Shown here: positions 23,395 through 32,777 of the stretch, one piece after another
How the letters are laid out: the number at the start of each line of letters is the position of its first letter
How positions within the stretch are numbered: the stretch's first letter is position 1
From: Gammaproteobacteria bacterium
Lineage (GTDB): Bacteria > Pseudomonadota > Gammaproteobacteria > Ga0077536
Assembly: GCA_019747795.1 (NCBI GenBank)
Contig: JAIEQK010000153.1
Coordinates: forward strand, 1 to 50,892
Length of the DNA: 50,892 nucleotides
Direction of reading: 5' to 3'
The notes under the pieces: model-generated
Told to the model about the DNA's origin: nothing
The model's input: only the letters and a program-made list of their open reading frames with translations
Databases searched by the model: none
Position numbers and translations under genes: made by a program

Positions 23395-24270
23395 CTATTT
23401 GATGTGCGCCAGGATGCCGTCCAGTTCGTCCAGCGAACCGTAACGGATGACCAATTGGCCCTTGCCGCCCGAGCCGTGGCGGATGGCGACGTTGGCGCCG
23501 AGTTTCTCGGTCAGGCTCTGCTCGAGGGCGCGCACGTCCGGGTCAACGGGCTTCTGCGCGGGCGCCTTGCGCGCGCCCCCGTCCTCGCCCTTCAGGCGCC
23601 GCACCAGGGCTTCGGCCTCGCGCACCGACATCCCCTGCTCGGCGATCTGCCGACCGGCATCCACCTGCGACTCGCCGGAAAGCCCCAGCAGCGCGCGCGC
23701 ATGCCCCATCTCGAGATCGCCGCGTTCCAGCATCTCGCGGCACGGCGGCTCGAGTTCCAGCAGGCGCAGCAGGTTGCTCACCGCCGCGCGCGAGCGGCCG
23801 ATGGCCTCGGCCACCTCCTGGTGGGTCATGGTGAATTCGCGGATCAGGCGGTCGAGCGCCAGCGCCTCTTCTATCGGGTTCAGCTGTTCGCGCTGGATGT
23901 TCTCGATCAGCGCGATGCTCATCGCATGGGCGTCGGGGACGCGCTTGACGATGGCCGGGATGGTGCTCAGGCCCGCGAGCTGCGAGGCGCGCCAGCGGCG
24001 CTCGCCGGCGATGAGCTCATAGCGACCGCCCTCGCCGATGGGACGGATCACCACCGGCTGCACCACGCCCTGGGCGCGGATCGAATCGGCCAGCTCCTGC
24101 AGGCTGTCAGTCTTCATGTCGAGGCGCGGCTGGTACTGCCCGCGCTGGATGAGGTCCACCGGCACCTGCTTCAGCTGGTCGCCGTTGTGCTCTTCCACCG
24201 CCACTTGGTCGGCGCCGAGGCCGAGCAGCGCATCCAGGCCACGCCCTAGCCCGCGTTTCTTGATGGTCAT
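23395..24270 (-). CDS. parB: Chromosome-partitioning protein ParB
   Basis: ParB binds parS, loads by CTP-dependent clamping and partners ParA in origin segregation. The 291-residue protein has RGLGRGLDALLG at the N-terminus, the CTP-binding GERRWRAS box, the helix-turn-helix (TMTHQEVAEAIGRSRAAVSNLLRL, shortened) and a C-terminal dimer domain. It sits 25 bp after parA. I did not see a full parS palindrome in the window. Confidence 0.97.
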   Translation of the reverse strand: MTIKKRGLGRGLDALLGLGADQVAVEEHNGDQLKQVPVDLIQRGQYQPRLDMKTDSLQELADSIRAQGVVQPVVIRPIGEGGRYELIAGERRWRASQLAGLSTIPAIVKRVPDAHAMSIALIENIQREQLNPIEEALALDRLIREFTMTHQEVAEAIGRSRAAVSNLLRLLELEPPCREMLERGDLEMGHARALLGLSGESQVDAGRQIAEQGMSVREAEALVRRLKGEDGGARKAPAQKPVDPDVRALEQSLTEKLGANVAIRHGSGGKGQLVIRYGSLDELDGILAHIK

Positions 24271-24295
24271 CGTCCCTCGCTCCCCGGCGCGGCGG

Positions 24296-25072
24296 TCAGG
24301 CCGCGCTCGCCTCCTCGCGCCTCAGCATCTCGCCGGCGAGCGCCAGGTAGGCCATGGCGCCGGTCGAGGACTTGTCGTAGATCAGCGCCGGCAGGCCGTG
24401 GCTGGGCGCTTCCGCCAGGCGCACGTTGCGCGGGATGATGGTGCGGTAGACCTTGTCCCCGAAGTGCTCGAGCAGCTGCCGCGAGACGTCGTTGGCGAGG
24501 TTGTTGCGCGGGTCGAACATGGTGCGCAGCAGGCCCTCGACCTTGAGCGGCGGATTGAGAAAACGCCGAATCTTGTCGATGGTCTCGAGCAGCGCGGAGA
24601 GCCCCTCGAGCGCGAAATACTCGCACTGCGTCGGGATGACCACGGCGTCCGCCGCCACCAGCGCGTTGACCGTCAGCATGTTCAGCGACGGCGGGCAGTC
24701 GATGATGACGTAGGCGTAGCGCTCGCGCAGCTGCTCCAGCGCGTGGCGCAGACGGAGTTCGCGCCCCAGTTCCTCCAGCAGCCCGACTTCCGCGCCGGTC
24801 AGATCGGCGTTCGCCGGCAACAGGTGGTAGCCCGCCGCGACGTCACGAACCAGCGCGTCTTCGATGCCGCACTCGCCCATCAGCACGTCGTAGCTCGAGC
24901 GGTTCAGGCGGCGCTTGTCCACGCCGCTGCCCATGGTCGCGTTGCCCTGGGGATCGAGGTCGATGAGCATGGTGAGGCGCTTGGTCGCGGCGAGCGACGC
25001 GGCGAGGTTCACGCTGGTCGTGGTCTTGCCCACGCCGCCCTTCTGATTGGCAATGGCGAGTACGCGGGACAT
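24296..25072 (-). CDS. parA: Chromosome-partitioning ATPase ParA
   Basis: A deviant-Walker ATPase that moves ParB-parS complexes on the nucleoid. KGGVGKTT is at 11-18, and the A' motif (LMLIDLDPQGNAT-like) and B motif (YVIIDCPPSL) follow. At 258 residues it has no extra N-terminal domain, which is the chromosomal form. Gene order mnmG-rsmG-parA-parB is the classic one. Confidence 0.97.
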   Translation of the reverse strand: MSRVLAIANQKGGVGKTTTSVNLAASLAATKRLTMLIDLDPQGNATMGSGVDKRRLNRSSYDVLMGECGIEDALVRDVAAGYHLLPANADLTGAEVGLLEELGRELRLRHALEQLRERYAYVIIDCPPSLNMLTVNALVAADAVVIPTQCEYFALEGLSALLETIDKIRRFLNPPLKVEGLLRTMFDPRNNLANDVSRQLLEHFGDKVYRTIIPRNVRLAEAPSHGLPALIYDKSSTGAMAYLALAGEMLRREEASAA

Positions 25073-25139
25073 CGCTAGATCAGTCCGCAGGGCTGTCGGT
25101 GGGTACGCATGGATTTAGTCTGGGCGGGACCGGCCGGGA

Positions 25140-25811
25140 TTATGGCACAAAGCCTTTCGGCGTCGCAGGCGCGAGGCCGGCGCCATGTACCACGACCAGG
25201 TGGCGCGCGGCGTAACCCGGCACGACGAGCCGGTGGCTCTCGACCGCGGTCGGCGTCACCTCGGGCAGCGCAAGGTCGGACGGCGCGACCTGGCCCTTCA
25301 TCGCGAGCAGCCGCGCCCCTGGGTGCAGCAAGTGCCGGGCAGCCGCCATCAGCGCCGGCAGGGCGGCCACCGCGCGGGCAATGAGGGTGTCGTAGGGTAG
25401 CGCCGGGTGGTGGTCCTCGACCCGCGCCTCGACCACCGTGACGTTCGGAAGCTCGAGCTCGATGCGCGCCTGGGTGAGGAAGCGCGCGCGCTTGGCGCGA
25501 GGTTCGAGCAGGGTGACCTCGAGGTCCGGACGGGCGATGGCCAGCACGATGCCCGGCAGGCCGTTGCCGCTGCCGATGTCGAGCAGGCGTCCATGACCGG
25601 CATACGGCACCACCGCCAGGCAGTCGGCTACCTGCTCGCGCGCGAACACCGCGGGCGTGGTGTCGCCGGTCAGGTTGGCGATGCGTCCCCACTTGCGCAC
25701 CAGCGCGACGTAGGCCGCAAGGCGCGCGCGGGCGGCGTCATCCAGGCGCAGCCCCTGGGCCGCGGCCGCGGCGTCCAGCACGGCCGCGAGCGAAGCGTCG
25801 TCCGCGGCCAC
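25140..25811 (-). CDS. rsmG: 16S rRNA (guanine527-N7)-methyltransferase
   Basis: RsmG methylates G527 of 16S rRNA. The 223-residue Rossmann-fold enzyme has the SAM-binding motif DIGSGNGLPG at 78-87. The start is a GTG at 25811, 4 bp after the mnmG stop. A second acidic SAM contact is in VTLLEPRAKRARFL. Confidence 0.96.
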   Translation of the reverse strand: MAADDASLAAVLDAAAAAQGLRLDDAARARLAAYVALVRKWGRIANLTGDTTPAVFAREQVADCLAVVPYAGHGRLLDIGSGNGLPGIVLAIARPDLEVTLLEPRAKRARFLTQARIELELPNVTVVEARVEDHHPALPYDTLIARAVAALPALMAAARHLLHPGARLLAMKGQVAPSDLALPEVTPTAVESHRLVVPGYAARHLVVVHGAGLAPATPKGFVP

Positions 25812-25815
25812 GGCC

Positions 25816-27708
25816 TCAGGCCGTGCGCGACGCGCGCGGTCCGTGCTTCTTCATGTGCACCAGCAGGAGCGAGATGGCCGCCGGCGTGATGCCGGAAATG
25901 CGCGCGGCCTGGCCGATGGTCGCCGGCCGATGCGCGGCGAGCTTCTGGCGCACTTCGGAGGACAGGCCGCGCACGCTGGCGTAGTCGAGGTCGAACGGCA
26001 ACGCCGCGTCTTCCTGTTCGCGCTGGCGCAGCACCTCGGCCTGCTGGCGATCGATGTAGCCCTGGTAGCGCGCGGCGGTTTCGAGCTGGGCGATCACTTC
26101 GGCGTCGGTCACGCCGGGCCCGGCGCCGGGCAGGTCCATCAGGGCGGCGTAGGTCACGTCAGGCCGACGCAGGAGATCGGCGAGGCGCTGGTCCTTGCGC
26201 AGCGGTCCGCCCAGGACAGCGCTCGCGGCCTCTTCCGGCAGGCGCTCGGGCGACAGCCACACGCGCTCCAGCCGCACCTGCTCGCTCGCGATGGCATCGC
26301 GCTTGGCGCTGAAGCGCGCCCAGCGCGCGTCGTCCACCAGGCCGAGCTCGCGGCCGACCGGCGTGAGACGCAGATCCGCGTTGTCCTCGCGCAGCATCAG
26401 GCGGTACTCGGCGCGACTGGTGAACATGCGGTAGGGCTCGCTCGTGCCGCGCGTCACGAGGTCATCGACCATCACGCCGAGATAGGCCTCGTCGCGCCGC
26501 GGATACCAGGGCGCGAGGTCGCGCGCGCGGCGCGCGGCGTTGATGCCGGCCAAGAGGCCCTGCGCCGCGGCCTCTTCGTAGCCCGTGGTGCCGTTGATCT
26601 GGCCGGCGAAGAACAGCCCGGCAATCTGCTTGGTCTCGAGCCAGGGTGAGATGTCGCGCGGATCGAAGTAGTCGTACTCGATGGCGTAGCCGGGGCGGGT
26701 CAGGTGGGCGCGCTCGAAGCCGCGGATGGAGCGGATGAAGTCGAGCTGCAGATCGAACGGCAGGCTGGTGGACAGGCCGTTCGGATAGTACTCGTTGCTG
26801 GTCAGCCCCTCGGGCTCGACGAAGATCTGGTGGGCGTCCTTGTCGGCGAAGCGCACCACCTTGTCCTCGATGGACGGGCAGTAGCGCGGTCCGACGCCCT
26901 CGATCGCGCCGTTGTAGAGCGGCGAGCGCGACAGCCCGGCGCGAATGACCTCGTGGGTACGCACGCTGGTCCAGGTGATGTGGCAGGGCACCTGGCGCGG
27001 ATGCTCGTCGACACTGCCGAGGAAGGAAAACACCGGGCAGGGGTCGTCGCCCGCTTGAGTGTCGAGCACATCGAAGTCGATGCTGCGTCCGTCGATGCGC
27101 GGCGGCGTGCCGGTCTTGAGACGCCCGACCCTGAGCGGCAGTTCGCGCAGACGCGCCGCGAGCCGCATGGCCGGTGGATCCCCGGCGCGGCCCGCGTTGT
27201 AGTTGGCGTCGCCGATGTGCACCAGGCCGGCGAGGAAGGTGCCGACGGTCAGCACCACCACCGGTGCGCGGAAGGCGAGCCCCATCTGCGTCACCACGCC
27301 CGCGACCCGCTCGCCCTCGACCAACAGGTCGTCGACCGCCTGCTGGAAGAGCGTGAGGTTGGGCTGGTTCTCCAGCGCCGCGCGCGCGGCAACCTTGTAG
27401 AGGGAACGATCGATCTGCGCGCGCGTGGCGCGCACTGCCGGGCCCTTGCTCGCGTTCAGCACGCGAAAATGGATGCCGCAGGCATCCGCGCCGCGCGCCA
27501 TGAAACCGCCGAGCGCGTCGATCTCCTTGACCAGGTGGCCCTTGCCGATGCCGCCGATGGCGGGATTGCAGGACATCTGCCCGAGCGTGTCGATGGACTG
27601 CGTGAGCAACAAGGTCGCGGCGCCCATGCGCGCGGCGGCGAGCGCGGCCTCGGTGCCGGCGTGCCCGCCGCCCACCACGATGACATCGAACTGCTGTGGA
27701 TACTGCAT
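25816..27708 (-). CDS. mnmG: tRNA uridine-5-carboxymethylaminomethyl modification enzyme MnmG (GidA)
   Basis: MnmG, with MnmE, modifies U34 in tRNAs reading two-codon families. The 630-residue FAD protein opens with [21 protein letters not shown] and the GidA signature [17 protein letters not shown], and has the C-terminal helical MnmE-binding domain. The ATG at 27708 is chosen; 46 upstream codons are open but not protein-like. MnmE is not in the window: the usual upstream neighbours are replaced by a divergent ABC operon. Confidence 0.97.
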   Translation of the reverse strand: MQYPQQFDVIVVGGGHAGTEAALAAARMGAATLLLTQSIDTLGQMSCNPAIGGIGKGHLVKEIDALGGFMARGADACGIHFRVLNASKGPAVRATRAQIDRSLYKVAARAALENQPNLTLFQQAVDDLLVEGERVAGVVTQMGLAFRAPVVVLTVGTFLAGLVHIGDANYNAGRAGDPPAMRLAARLRELPLRVGRLKTGTPPRIDGRSIDFDVLDTQAGDDPCPVFSFLGSVDEHPRQVPCHITWTSVRTHEVIRAGLSRSPLYNGAIEGVGPRYCPSIEDKVVRFADKDAHQIFVEPEGLTSNEYYPNGLSTSLPFDLQLDFIRSIRGFERAHLTRPGYAIEYDYFDPRDISPWLETKQIAGLFFAGQINGTTGYEEAAAQGLLAGINAARRARDLAPWYPRRDEAYLGVMVDDLVTRGTSEPYRMFTSRAEYRLMLREDNADLRLTPVGRELGLVDDARWARFSAKRDAIASEQVRLERVWLSPERLPEEAASAVLGGPLRKDQRLADLLRRPDVTYAALMDLPGAGPGVTDAEVIAQLETAARYQGYIDRQQAEVLRQREQEDAALPFDLDYASVRGLSSEVRQKLAAHRPATIGQAARISGITPAAISLLLVHMKKHGPRASRTA

Positions 27709-28002
27709 GGGAGTGCGGCCTCGACGGCCAATGCGACACGGGGGCGGCAGGATACAGCGAATACACTTGCGGGCGCGACGCGGAAACTTCCCATGCGGCG
27801 CGCGGTCTGGCGCTTTGTTGACGCTTTCCGCGGGCCTGTGGAACACTCTCGCGCCCGCCGCAGGGGGGCTTCGAGCCGGCGCATTCTCGAGCGCGCGCCG
27901 CTCGCATCACCGCTGGCGAAGCTGTCGATGGCGATGCGTCCCGTGAGAGCAGCGCGACGTCACGCCAGGCCCCCACCGCCTAGAACAAAGAAGAGACACG
28001 GC
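27709..28002. other. Divergent intergenic region mnmG / gld-like operon
   Basis: Nearly 300 bp without a convincing gene. On the plus strand TTGACG at 27818-27823 could be a -35 element, but no good -10 follows. A single near-match to a DnaA box lies just inside mnmG (27695-27703). It is too little to call a replication origin. Confidence 0.5.
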
Positions 28003-28971
28003 ATGGAAACCTTGATTGAAGTCAAAGGTTTGAGCAAGAGCTTCGGGGCTTTGCGAGCAGTGAGCGACATTTCGCTCAGCGTGACCCGCGGCGAAGTCCT
28101 GGGCTTCCTCGGCCCGAACGGCGCCGGCAAGTCGACCACCATGAAGATGATCACGGGCTTCCTCGCGCCGAGCGCGGGCCAGGTCGCCATCGCCGGTCAC
28201 GACATCGAGCAGGCGCCGCTCGCCGCGAAGGCGAAGCTCGGCTACGTGCCGGAAGGCGCGCCGGCCTACGGCGAGATGACGCCGGCCGCGTTTCTCGACT
28301 TCATCGCCGACGTGCGCGGCCTGCCCCGCGCGACGCGCGCGGCGCGCATCGCCGAGGTGGTGGCGAAGATTCACCTGGAGAAGGTGCTCCACCAGCGCAT
28401 CGAGACCTTGTCCAAGGGTTTCAAGCGTCGCGTGGGCCTGGCCCAGGCCATCCTCCACGATCCCGAGATCCTGGTGATGGACGAGCCGACCGATGGCCTC
28501 GATCCGAACCAGAAGCACGAGGTGCGCACCCTCATCAAGGAGATGGCGCCGCACAAGGCCATCGTCATCTCGACCCATATCCTGGAGGAGGTGGACGCGG
28601 TCTGCACGCGCGCCATCATCATCAACCAGGGCCGCATCATCTTCAGCGGCACGCCCCTCGAGCTCGCCGAACGCTCGCGCTATCACAACGCCGTGACGGT
28701 GATCGTGCCGGTGGCGGCGCGCGAGCGCGCGCTCGCCCTGCTCGCACCGCTGCTTGCCGGCCATGCCGTCGAGCAGCAGGACGTCGGCGGCGACTGCCGG
28801 CTGACACTCTTGGGCGGAGAGGCGCCACTGTCGGTCGAGCGCCTGCAGGGCGCGCTGCGCGATGGCGGTTGCGAGCTGCGCGGCGTGTTTGTCGAGCATG
28901 GCCACCTGGACGAGGTGTTCCGCACGCTGACGCGGGAGGCCAGCGCCTCCGGCGAGGTACATCGCACATGA
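28003..28971 (+). CDS. ABC transporter ATP-binding protein, GldA-like
   Basis: The 322-residue ATPase has Walker A GPNGAGKST at 37-45, a signature LSKGFKRRV near 136-144 and Walker B ILVMDEP at 156-162, plus a C-terminal extension of about 90 residues typical of ABC-2 exporters. The frame is open far upstream, but the ATG at 28003, directly before METLIEVKGLSKSF, is the natural start. It overlaps the permease gene by ATGA. It resembles GldA of the gliding-associated GldAFG transporter, but this family is broad and the substrate in proteobacteria is unknown. Confidence 0.88.
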   Translation: METLIEVKGLSKSFGALRAVSDISLSVTRGEVLGFLGPNGAGKSTTMKMITGFLAPSAGQVAIAGHDIEQAPLAAKAKLGYVPEGAPAYGEMTPAAFLDFIADVRGLPRATRAARIAEVVAKIHLEKVLHQRIETLSKGFKRRVGLAQAILHDPEILVMDEPTDGLDPNQKHEVRTLIKEMAPHKAIVISTHILEEVDAVCTRAIIINQGRIIFSGTPLELAERSRYHNAVTVIVPVAARERALALLAPLLAGHAVEQQDVGGDCRLTLLGGEAPLSVERLQGALRDGGCELRGVFVEHGHLDEVFRTLTREASASGEVHRT

Positions 28972-29702
28972 ACGGCTTCACCACCATCCTGAAGCGCGAA
29001 CTGCGCGCATACTTCGCGACCCCGGTCGCCTACGTGTTCATCGTCATCTTCCTGGTGCTTGCGGGCGTCGCGACCTTCTACATGGGCGGCTTCTACGAGC
29101 GCGGCCAGGCCGACCTCGAGCCCTTCTTCCAGTTCCATCCGTGGCTGTACATGTTCCTGATCCCGGCCATCTCCATGCGGCTCTGGTCGGAGGAACGCAA
29201 GGCCGGCACGCTAGAACTCCTGCTGACCCTGCCCATCCCGCTGGCGGCGAGCGTGGTGGGCAAGTTCCTCGCCGCGTGGATCTTCACCGCCGTGGCGCTC
29301 GCCGGCACCCTGCCGCTGTGGCTGACGGTGAACTACCTCGGCGACCCGGACAACACGGTGATCCTCGCGGGCTACCTCGGCAGCCTTCTGATGGCCGGCG
29401 GCTTCCTCGCCATCGGCGCGTGCATCTCCGCGCTGACCCGCAACCAGGTCATCGCCTTCGTCATCAGCTTCGTGATCTGCTTCGCCTTCAACCTGAGCGG
29501 CTTTCCGATGGTGATCGACATGTTCAGCGCCTGGGCGCCGCAGGCGGTGGTCGACGTCATCAGCTCGTTCAGTTTCCTCACCCACTTCAACGCCATCGTG
29601 AAGGGCGTGATCGACGTGCGCGACCTGGTCTTCTTCGCCTCGCTGATCGCCTTCTGGCTGTACGCCAACGTGCTGGCCATCGAAATGAACAAGAGCAACT
29701 GA
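28968..29702 (+). CDS. ABC-2 type permease, GldF-like
   Basis: The 244-residue inner-membrane protein has six hydrophobic segments and opens with TILKRELRAYFATPVAYVF, as in GldF and related ABC-2 permeases. MRLWSEERKAGTLELLLTLP is the typical cytoplasmic loop. It is translationally coupled to the ATPase and followed 19 bp later by the GldG-like gene. Confidence 0.87.
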   Translation: MNGFTTILKRELRAYFATPVAYVFIVIFLVLAGVATFYMGGFYERGQADLEPFFQFHPWLYMFLIPAISMRLWSEERKAGTLELLLTLPIPLAASVVGKFLAAWIFTAVALAGTLPLWLTVNYLGDPDNTVILAGYLGSLLMAGGFLAIGACISALTRNQVIAFVISFVICFAFNLSGFPMVIDMFSAWAPQAVVDVISSFSFLTHFNAIVKGVIDVRDLVFFASLIAFWLYANVLAIEMNKSN

Positions 29703-29721
29703 GCGCAGGGGGAGTTCGAGC

Positions 29722-31611
29722 ATGAATCGCAGACTCGTGACCGGCACCGGCCTCATCGTCGCGCTGGCGCTGTTCCTGACCGTCAACATCATCGCCAACC
29801 AGACGCTGACCTCGCTGCGCCTGGACTTGACCGAGAACAAGCTCTACACGCTGTCCGCCGGCAGCCGCAACATCCTCGGCCAGCTCGCCGAGCCTGTGAC
29901 CTTGCGCCTGTATTTCTCCGCCAAGGCCTTCGCCGACGTGCCGCAGCTGCTCAACTACGGCAAGCGCGTGCGCGACATGCTGGAGGAGTACGTCGCGACC
30001 GCCGACGGCAAGCTGCGCCTGCAGGTGATCGACCCCGAGCCCTTCTCCGAGGCCGAGGACGAGGCGGTGGCCTACGGCGTGCGTCAGATCCCCCTGTCCG
30101 GCAGCGGCGACCAGGGCTATCTCGGCGTGGTCGGCACCAATGCCACGGACGACGTGCAGGCGCTGCCTCTGCTCAGCCCGGAGCGCGAGGACGCGCTGGA
30201 GTACGAGGTCACCAAGATGATCTACGCGCTGGCGCACCCGAAGAAGCGCGTGCTCGGGATCATCTCCACCCTGCCGGTGCTAGCGCTGCCGCCGGATCCC
30301 ATGACCGGGCAACCACGCTCGCAGGACTGGACGAGCTTCGCGCTGTTGAAGGAGCTCTACGACCTGAAGGAGATGAGCCCCGACACCAAGACCATCGAGG
30401 ACGACATCGACACGCTGCTGGTGGTCCACCCCAAGGACCTGCCGCCGGACACGCTCTACGCCATCGACCAGTTCGTGTTGAAGGGCGGCAAGGCGCTGAT
30501 CTTCGTCGACCCGCTCGCCGAGCAGGACCCGGCCCAGCCGAACCCGGAAACGCCGGGCGTGGCGCCCAGACTCGATTCCAACCTGGCGCCGCTGTTCGAG
30601 AAGTGGGGCATCAAGCTGGTGGCGGACCAGGTGGTCGGCGATCCGGTCGCCGCGGTGCGCGTGAACTTCCGCTCGCCGCGCGGCCAGCAGGAAGTGTCCT
30701 ACCTGCCCTGGCTGCAGATGCAGGGCGACACCCTGAACCACGAAGACTTCATCACCAACGAGCTGAACTCGGTCAACGTCGGTTCCGCCGGGGCGCTCGA
30801 AGCGCTGCCAGACGCCAAGACCAAGGTCACACCGCTCATCCAGACCGCCACCACCAGCGGCTTCATCGAGCGCGACTCGATCATCTTCGTGCGCGACCCG
30901 GCCGGCCTGCTCGAGAACTTCAAGTCCGACGGCAAGCGCCACGTCATCGCCATGCGCGTCTCCGGCGAGGTCGAGAGCGCGTTTCCGGAAGGCCGCCCGC
31001 AGGCCGAGGCGGGCAAGCAGGCGGCGCCCGATCCGGCCTATCTCGCCCGCTCGAAGCAGGCCATCAACGTCATCGTGGTGGCCGACACCGACCTGCTCGC
31101 GGACCGCTTCTGGGTGCGCTTCTCGAGCTTCGGCGACATGCGCATTCCCGAGCCCTTCGGCAACAACGGCGACTTCCTGGTCAACGCGGTGGACAACCTC
31201 GGCGGCAATGACGATCTCATCAGCCTGCGCAGTCGCGGCCAGTACACCCGCCCCTTCGAGGTCGTGCAGTCGATCCAGCGCGAGGCCGAGGCGCAGTTCC
31301 GCGACCGCCAGCGCGCACTGCAGGGACAGCTCGCCGAACTGGAGAAGAAACTCACCTCGCTGCAGGGTGAACATGATGGCAAGGACATGCTGCTGACCCC
31401 CGAGCAGAAGACCGAGCTGGAGGGCTTTCGCCAGGAGCAGCTCCGCACCCGCAAGGAGCTGCGCGCGGTCCAGCACGAACTCGACGCCAACATCGAGGGC
31501 CTGGGCTCGCTGGTCAAGTTCGTGAACACGGCGCTGGTGCCGCTGCTGATCGCCCTGCTCGCGATCCTGGTCGCGGTGCTGAAGCCCGGCGCGCGCCGCG
31601 CGGCCTCGTAG
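29722..31611 (+). CDS. GldG-like ABC accessory protein (ABC_transp_aux)
   Basis: The 629-residue protein has an N-terminal membrane segment (about 7-27), a large extracytoplasmic region carrying the GldG/IFT52-type fold (DLTENKLYTLSAGSRNIL, later KGGKALIFVDPLAE), a coiled coil at about 525-595 and a C-terminal membrane segment at about 604-622. The topology places the main domain in the periplasm. An AGGGGGAG ribosome binding site precedes the ATG. It is the third gene of a four-gene unit with GldA-like, GldF-like and DUF4340 proteins. Confidence 0.87.
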   Translation: MNRRLVTGTGLIVALALFLTVNIIANQTLTSLRLDLTENKLYTLSAGSRNILGQLAEPVTLRLYFSAKAFADVPQLLNYGKRVRDMLEEYVATADGKLRLQVIDPEPFSEAEDEAVAYGVRQIPLSGSGDQGYLGVVGTNATDDVQALPLLSPEREDALEYEVTKMIYALAHPKKRVLGIISTLPVLALPPDPMTGQPRSQDWTSFALLKELYDLKEMSPDTKTIEDDIDTLLVVHPKDLPPDTLYAIDQFVLKGGKALIFVDPLAEQDPAQPNPETPGVAPRLDSNLAPLFEKWGIKLVADQVVGDPVAAVRVNFRSPRGQQEVSYLPWLQMQGDTLNHEDFITNELNSVNVGSAGALEALPDAKTKVTPLIQTATTSGFIERDSIIFVRDPAGLLENFKSDGKRHVIAMRVSGEVESAFPEGRPQAEAGKQAAPDPAYLARSKQAINVIVVADTDLLADRFWVRFSSFGDMRIPEPFGNNGDFLVNAVDNLGGNDDLISLRSRGQYTRPFEVVQSIQREAEAQFRDRQRALQGQLAELEKKLTSLQGEHDGKDMLLTPEQKTELEGFRQEQLRTRKELRAVQHELDANIEGLGSLVKFVNTALVPLLIALLAILVAVLKPGARRAAS

Positions 31612-31622
31612 GAACACGCGAC

Positions 31623-32741
31623 ATGAATGGCAAGAGGCTGGCTGTCATCGCCCTCACCCTGGTGCTGGTGGGCGTGGCATGGAAAGTGAGCGTGGACAAG
31701 GCGCCGCAGACCGAAGTGCAGCGCAGCGCGCTGAGCGCGGGGCTGATGGACAGGGTCAACGACGTCACACGCGTGGAGCTGCGTGACGGCCAGCGCCACA
31801 CCACGCTCGAGCGCGAAGGCGACGGTTGGCGGGTCGCGAGCCAGGACGGCTTTCCCGCCAATACCGCCGCCGTGCGCCGCCTGCTGCTGCAGCTCGCGGG
31901 TCTCGAGACGGTCGAACCCAAGACCAGTCTGCCGGAGAGCTACGGGCGCATCGGCGTCGCCGACCCGGGCGAGGGCTCCGACGGCCTGCTGGTCGAAGTG
32001 TGGGCGGGCGACAAGAACCTGCTAGGCCTCATCGTCGGCCACGCGCGGGACGGCGGTCCGCAGGACCAGCGCTACGTGCGCCGCGCCGGCGAGGCGCAGT
32101 CCTGGCTCGTCAACGGCAAGATCGAGGCCGCCGCCGATCCGATCAGCTGGCTGGATGCGCGCATCGTCGACGTCGACACGGCCCGCGTGCGCCGCGTCAC
32201 CCTGACCCCCGTCGAGGGGCCGCCGGTGGTGGTGTCCAAGAGCAAGCCGGAAGACAACTTCTTTGCGCTCGAGCAGGTGCCCGTCGGCAAGGAGCCGCGT
32301 TCCAAGGCCCTGGTGTCCAGCCTCGGCGCTGCCCTGCTCGACCTGCGCTTCAACGCCGTGGCGAACGCCGCCCGGATCGCGGATGGCAAGCCGCGGGGAA
32401 GCGCGCTGGTGGAGACTTTCGACGGATTGAAGGCCCAGATCGAACTGTTCGAAAAGGACGCCAAGACCTACGCGCGCTTCCACTTTGAGCAGGACCCGAC
32501 GGCGGCTCCCGCCCCGGCCACGGTGGGCGCCAAGGCCGACACGCCGGAAGAAGCCGCGAACAAGCCTGCGGACGACACGGAAAAGCCCAAGGAGACGGTG
32601 GCGGAAGAGGTCAAGCGGCTGGCGGACAAGACCGCCGACTGGGCCTACGTGCTGCCGGACTACAAGCTGCGCCTTTTGGCTAAGCGCCTGGACGACCTGG
32701 TGCAGGCGCCGATCAAGAAGTCGGCGGGGTCCGCCGACTGA
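31623..32741 (+). CDS. DUF4340 membrane-anchored protein
   Basis: The 372-residue protein has an N-terminal membrane anchor (about 5-22), a DUF4340 region with repeated beta-rich segments (RVELRDGQRHTTLEREGDGW), and a low-complexity A/P/E/K-rich stretch at about 295-335 before a short C-terminal domain (WAYVLPDYKLRLLAKRLDDL). It begins 11 bp after the GldG-like gene. DUF4340 proteins recur beside such ABC systems, so it is probably a periplasmic subunit; its function is not known. Confidence 0.83.
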   Translation: MNGKRLAVIALTLVLVGVAWKVSVDKAPQTEVQRSALSAGLMDRVNDVTRVELRDGQRHTTLEREGDGWRVASQDGFPANTAAVRRLLLQLAGLETVEPKTSLPESYGRIGVADPGEGSDGLLVEVWAGDKNLLGLIVGHARDGGPQDQRYVRRAGEAQSWLVNGKIEAAADPISWLDARIVDVDTARVRRVTLTPVEGPPVVVSKSKPEDNFFALEQVPVGKEPRSKALVSSLGAALLDLRFNAVANAARIADGKPRGSALVETFDGLKAQIELFEKDAKTYARFHFEQDPTAAPAPATVGAKADTPEEAANKPADDTEKPKETVAEEVKRLADKTADWAYVLPDYKLRLLAKRLDDLVQAPIKKSAGSAD

Positions 32742-32748
32742 GGGTGAG

Positions 32749-32772
32749 CGGCCGCGCTCCCAGGCGCGGCCG
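32749..32772. terminator. Hairpin between convergent genes
   Basis: CGGCCGCGC (32749-32757) and GCGCGGCCG (32764-32772) form a nine-pair stem around a six-base loop. It lies between the stop of the DUF4340 gene and the convergent unknown gene. There is no T tract, so termination may be weak or factor-assisted. Confidence 0.45.
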
Positions 32773-32777
32773 AAGGC

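Noticed and set aside
27695-27703. DnaA-box-like TGTGGATAC near mnmG
   Set aside because: A single imperfect box within the coding sequence; no cluster and no AT-rich unwinding region.
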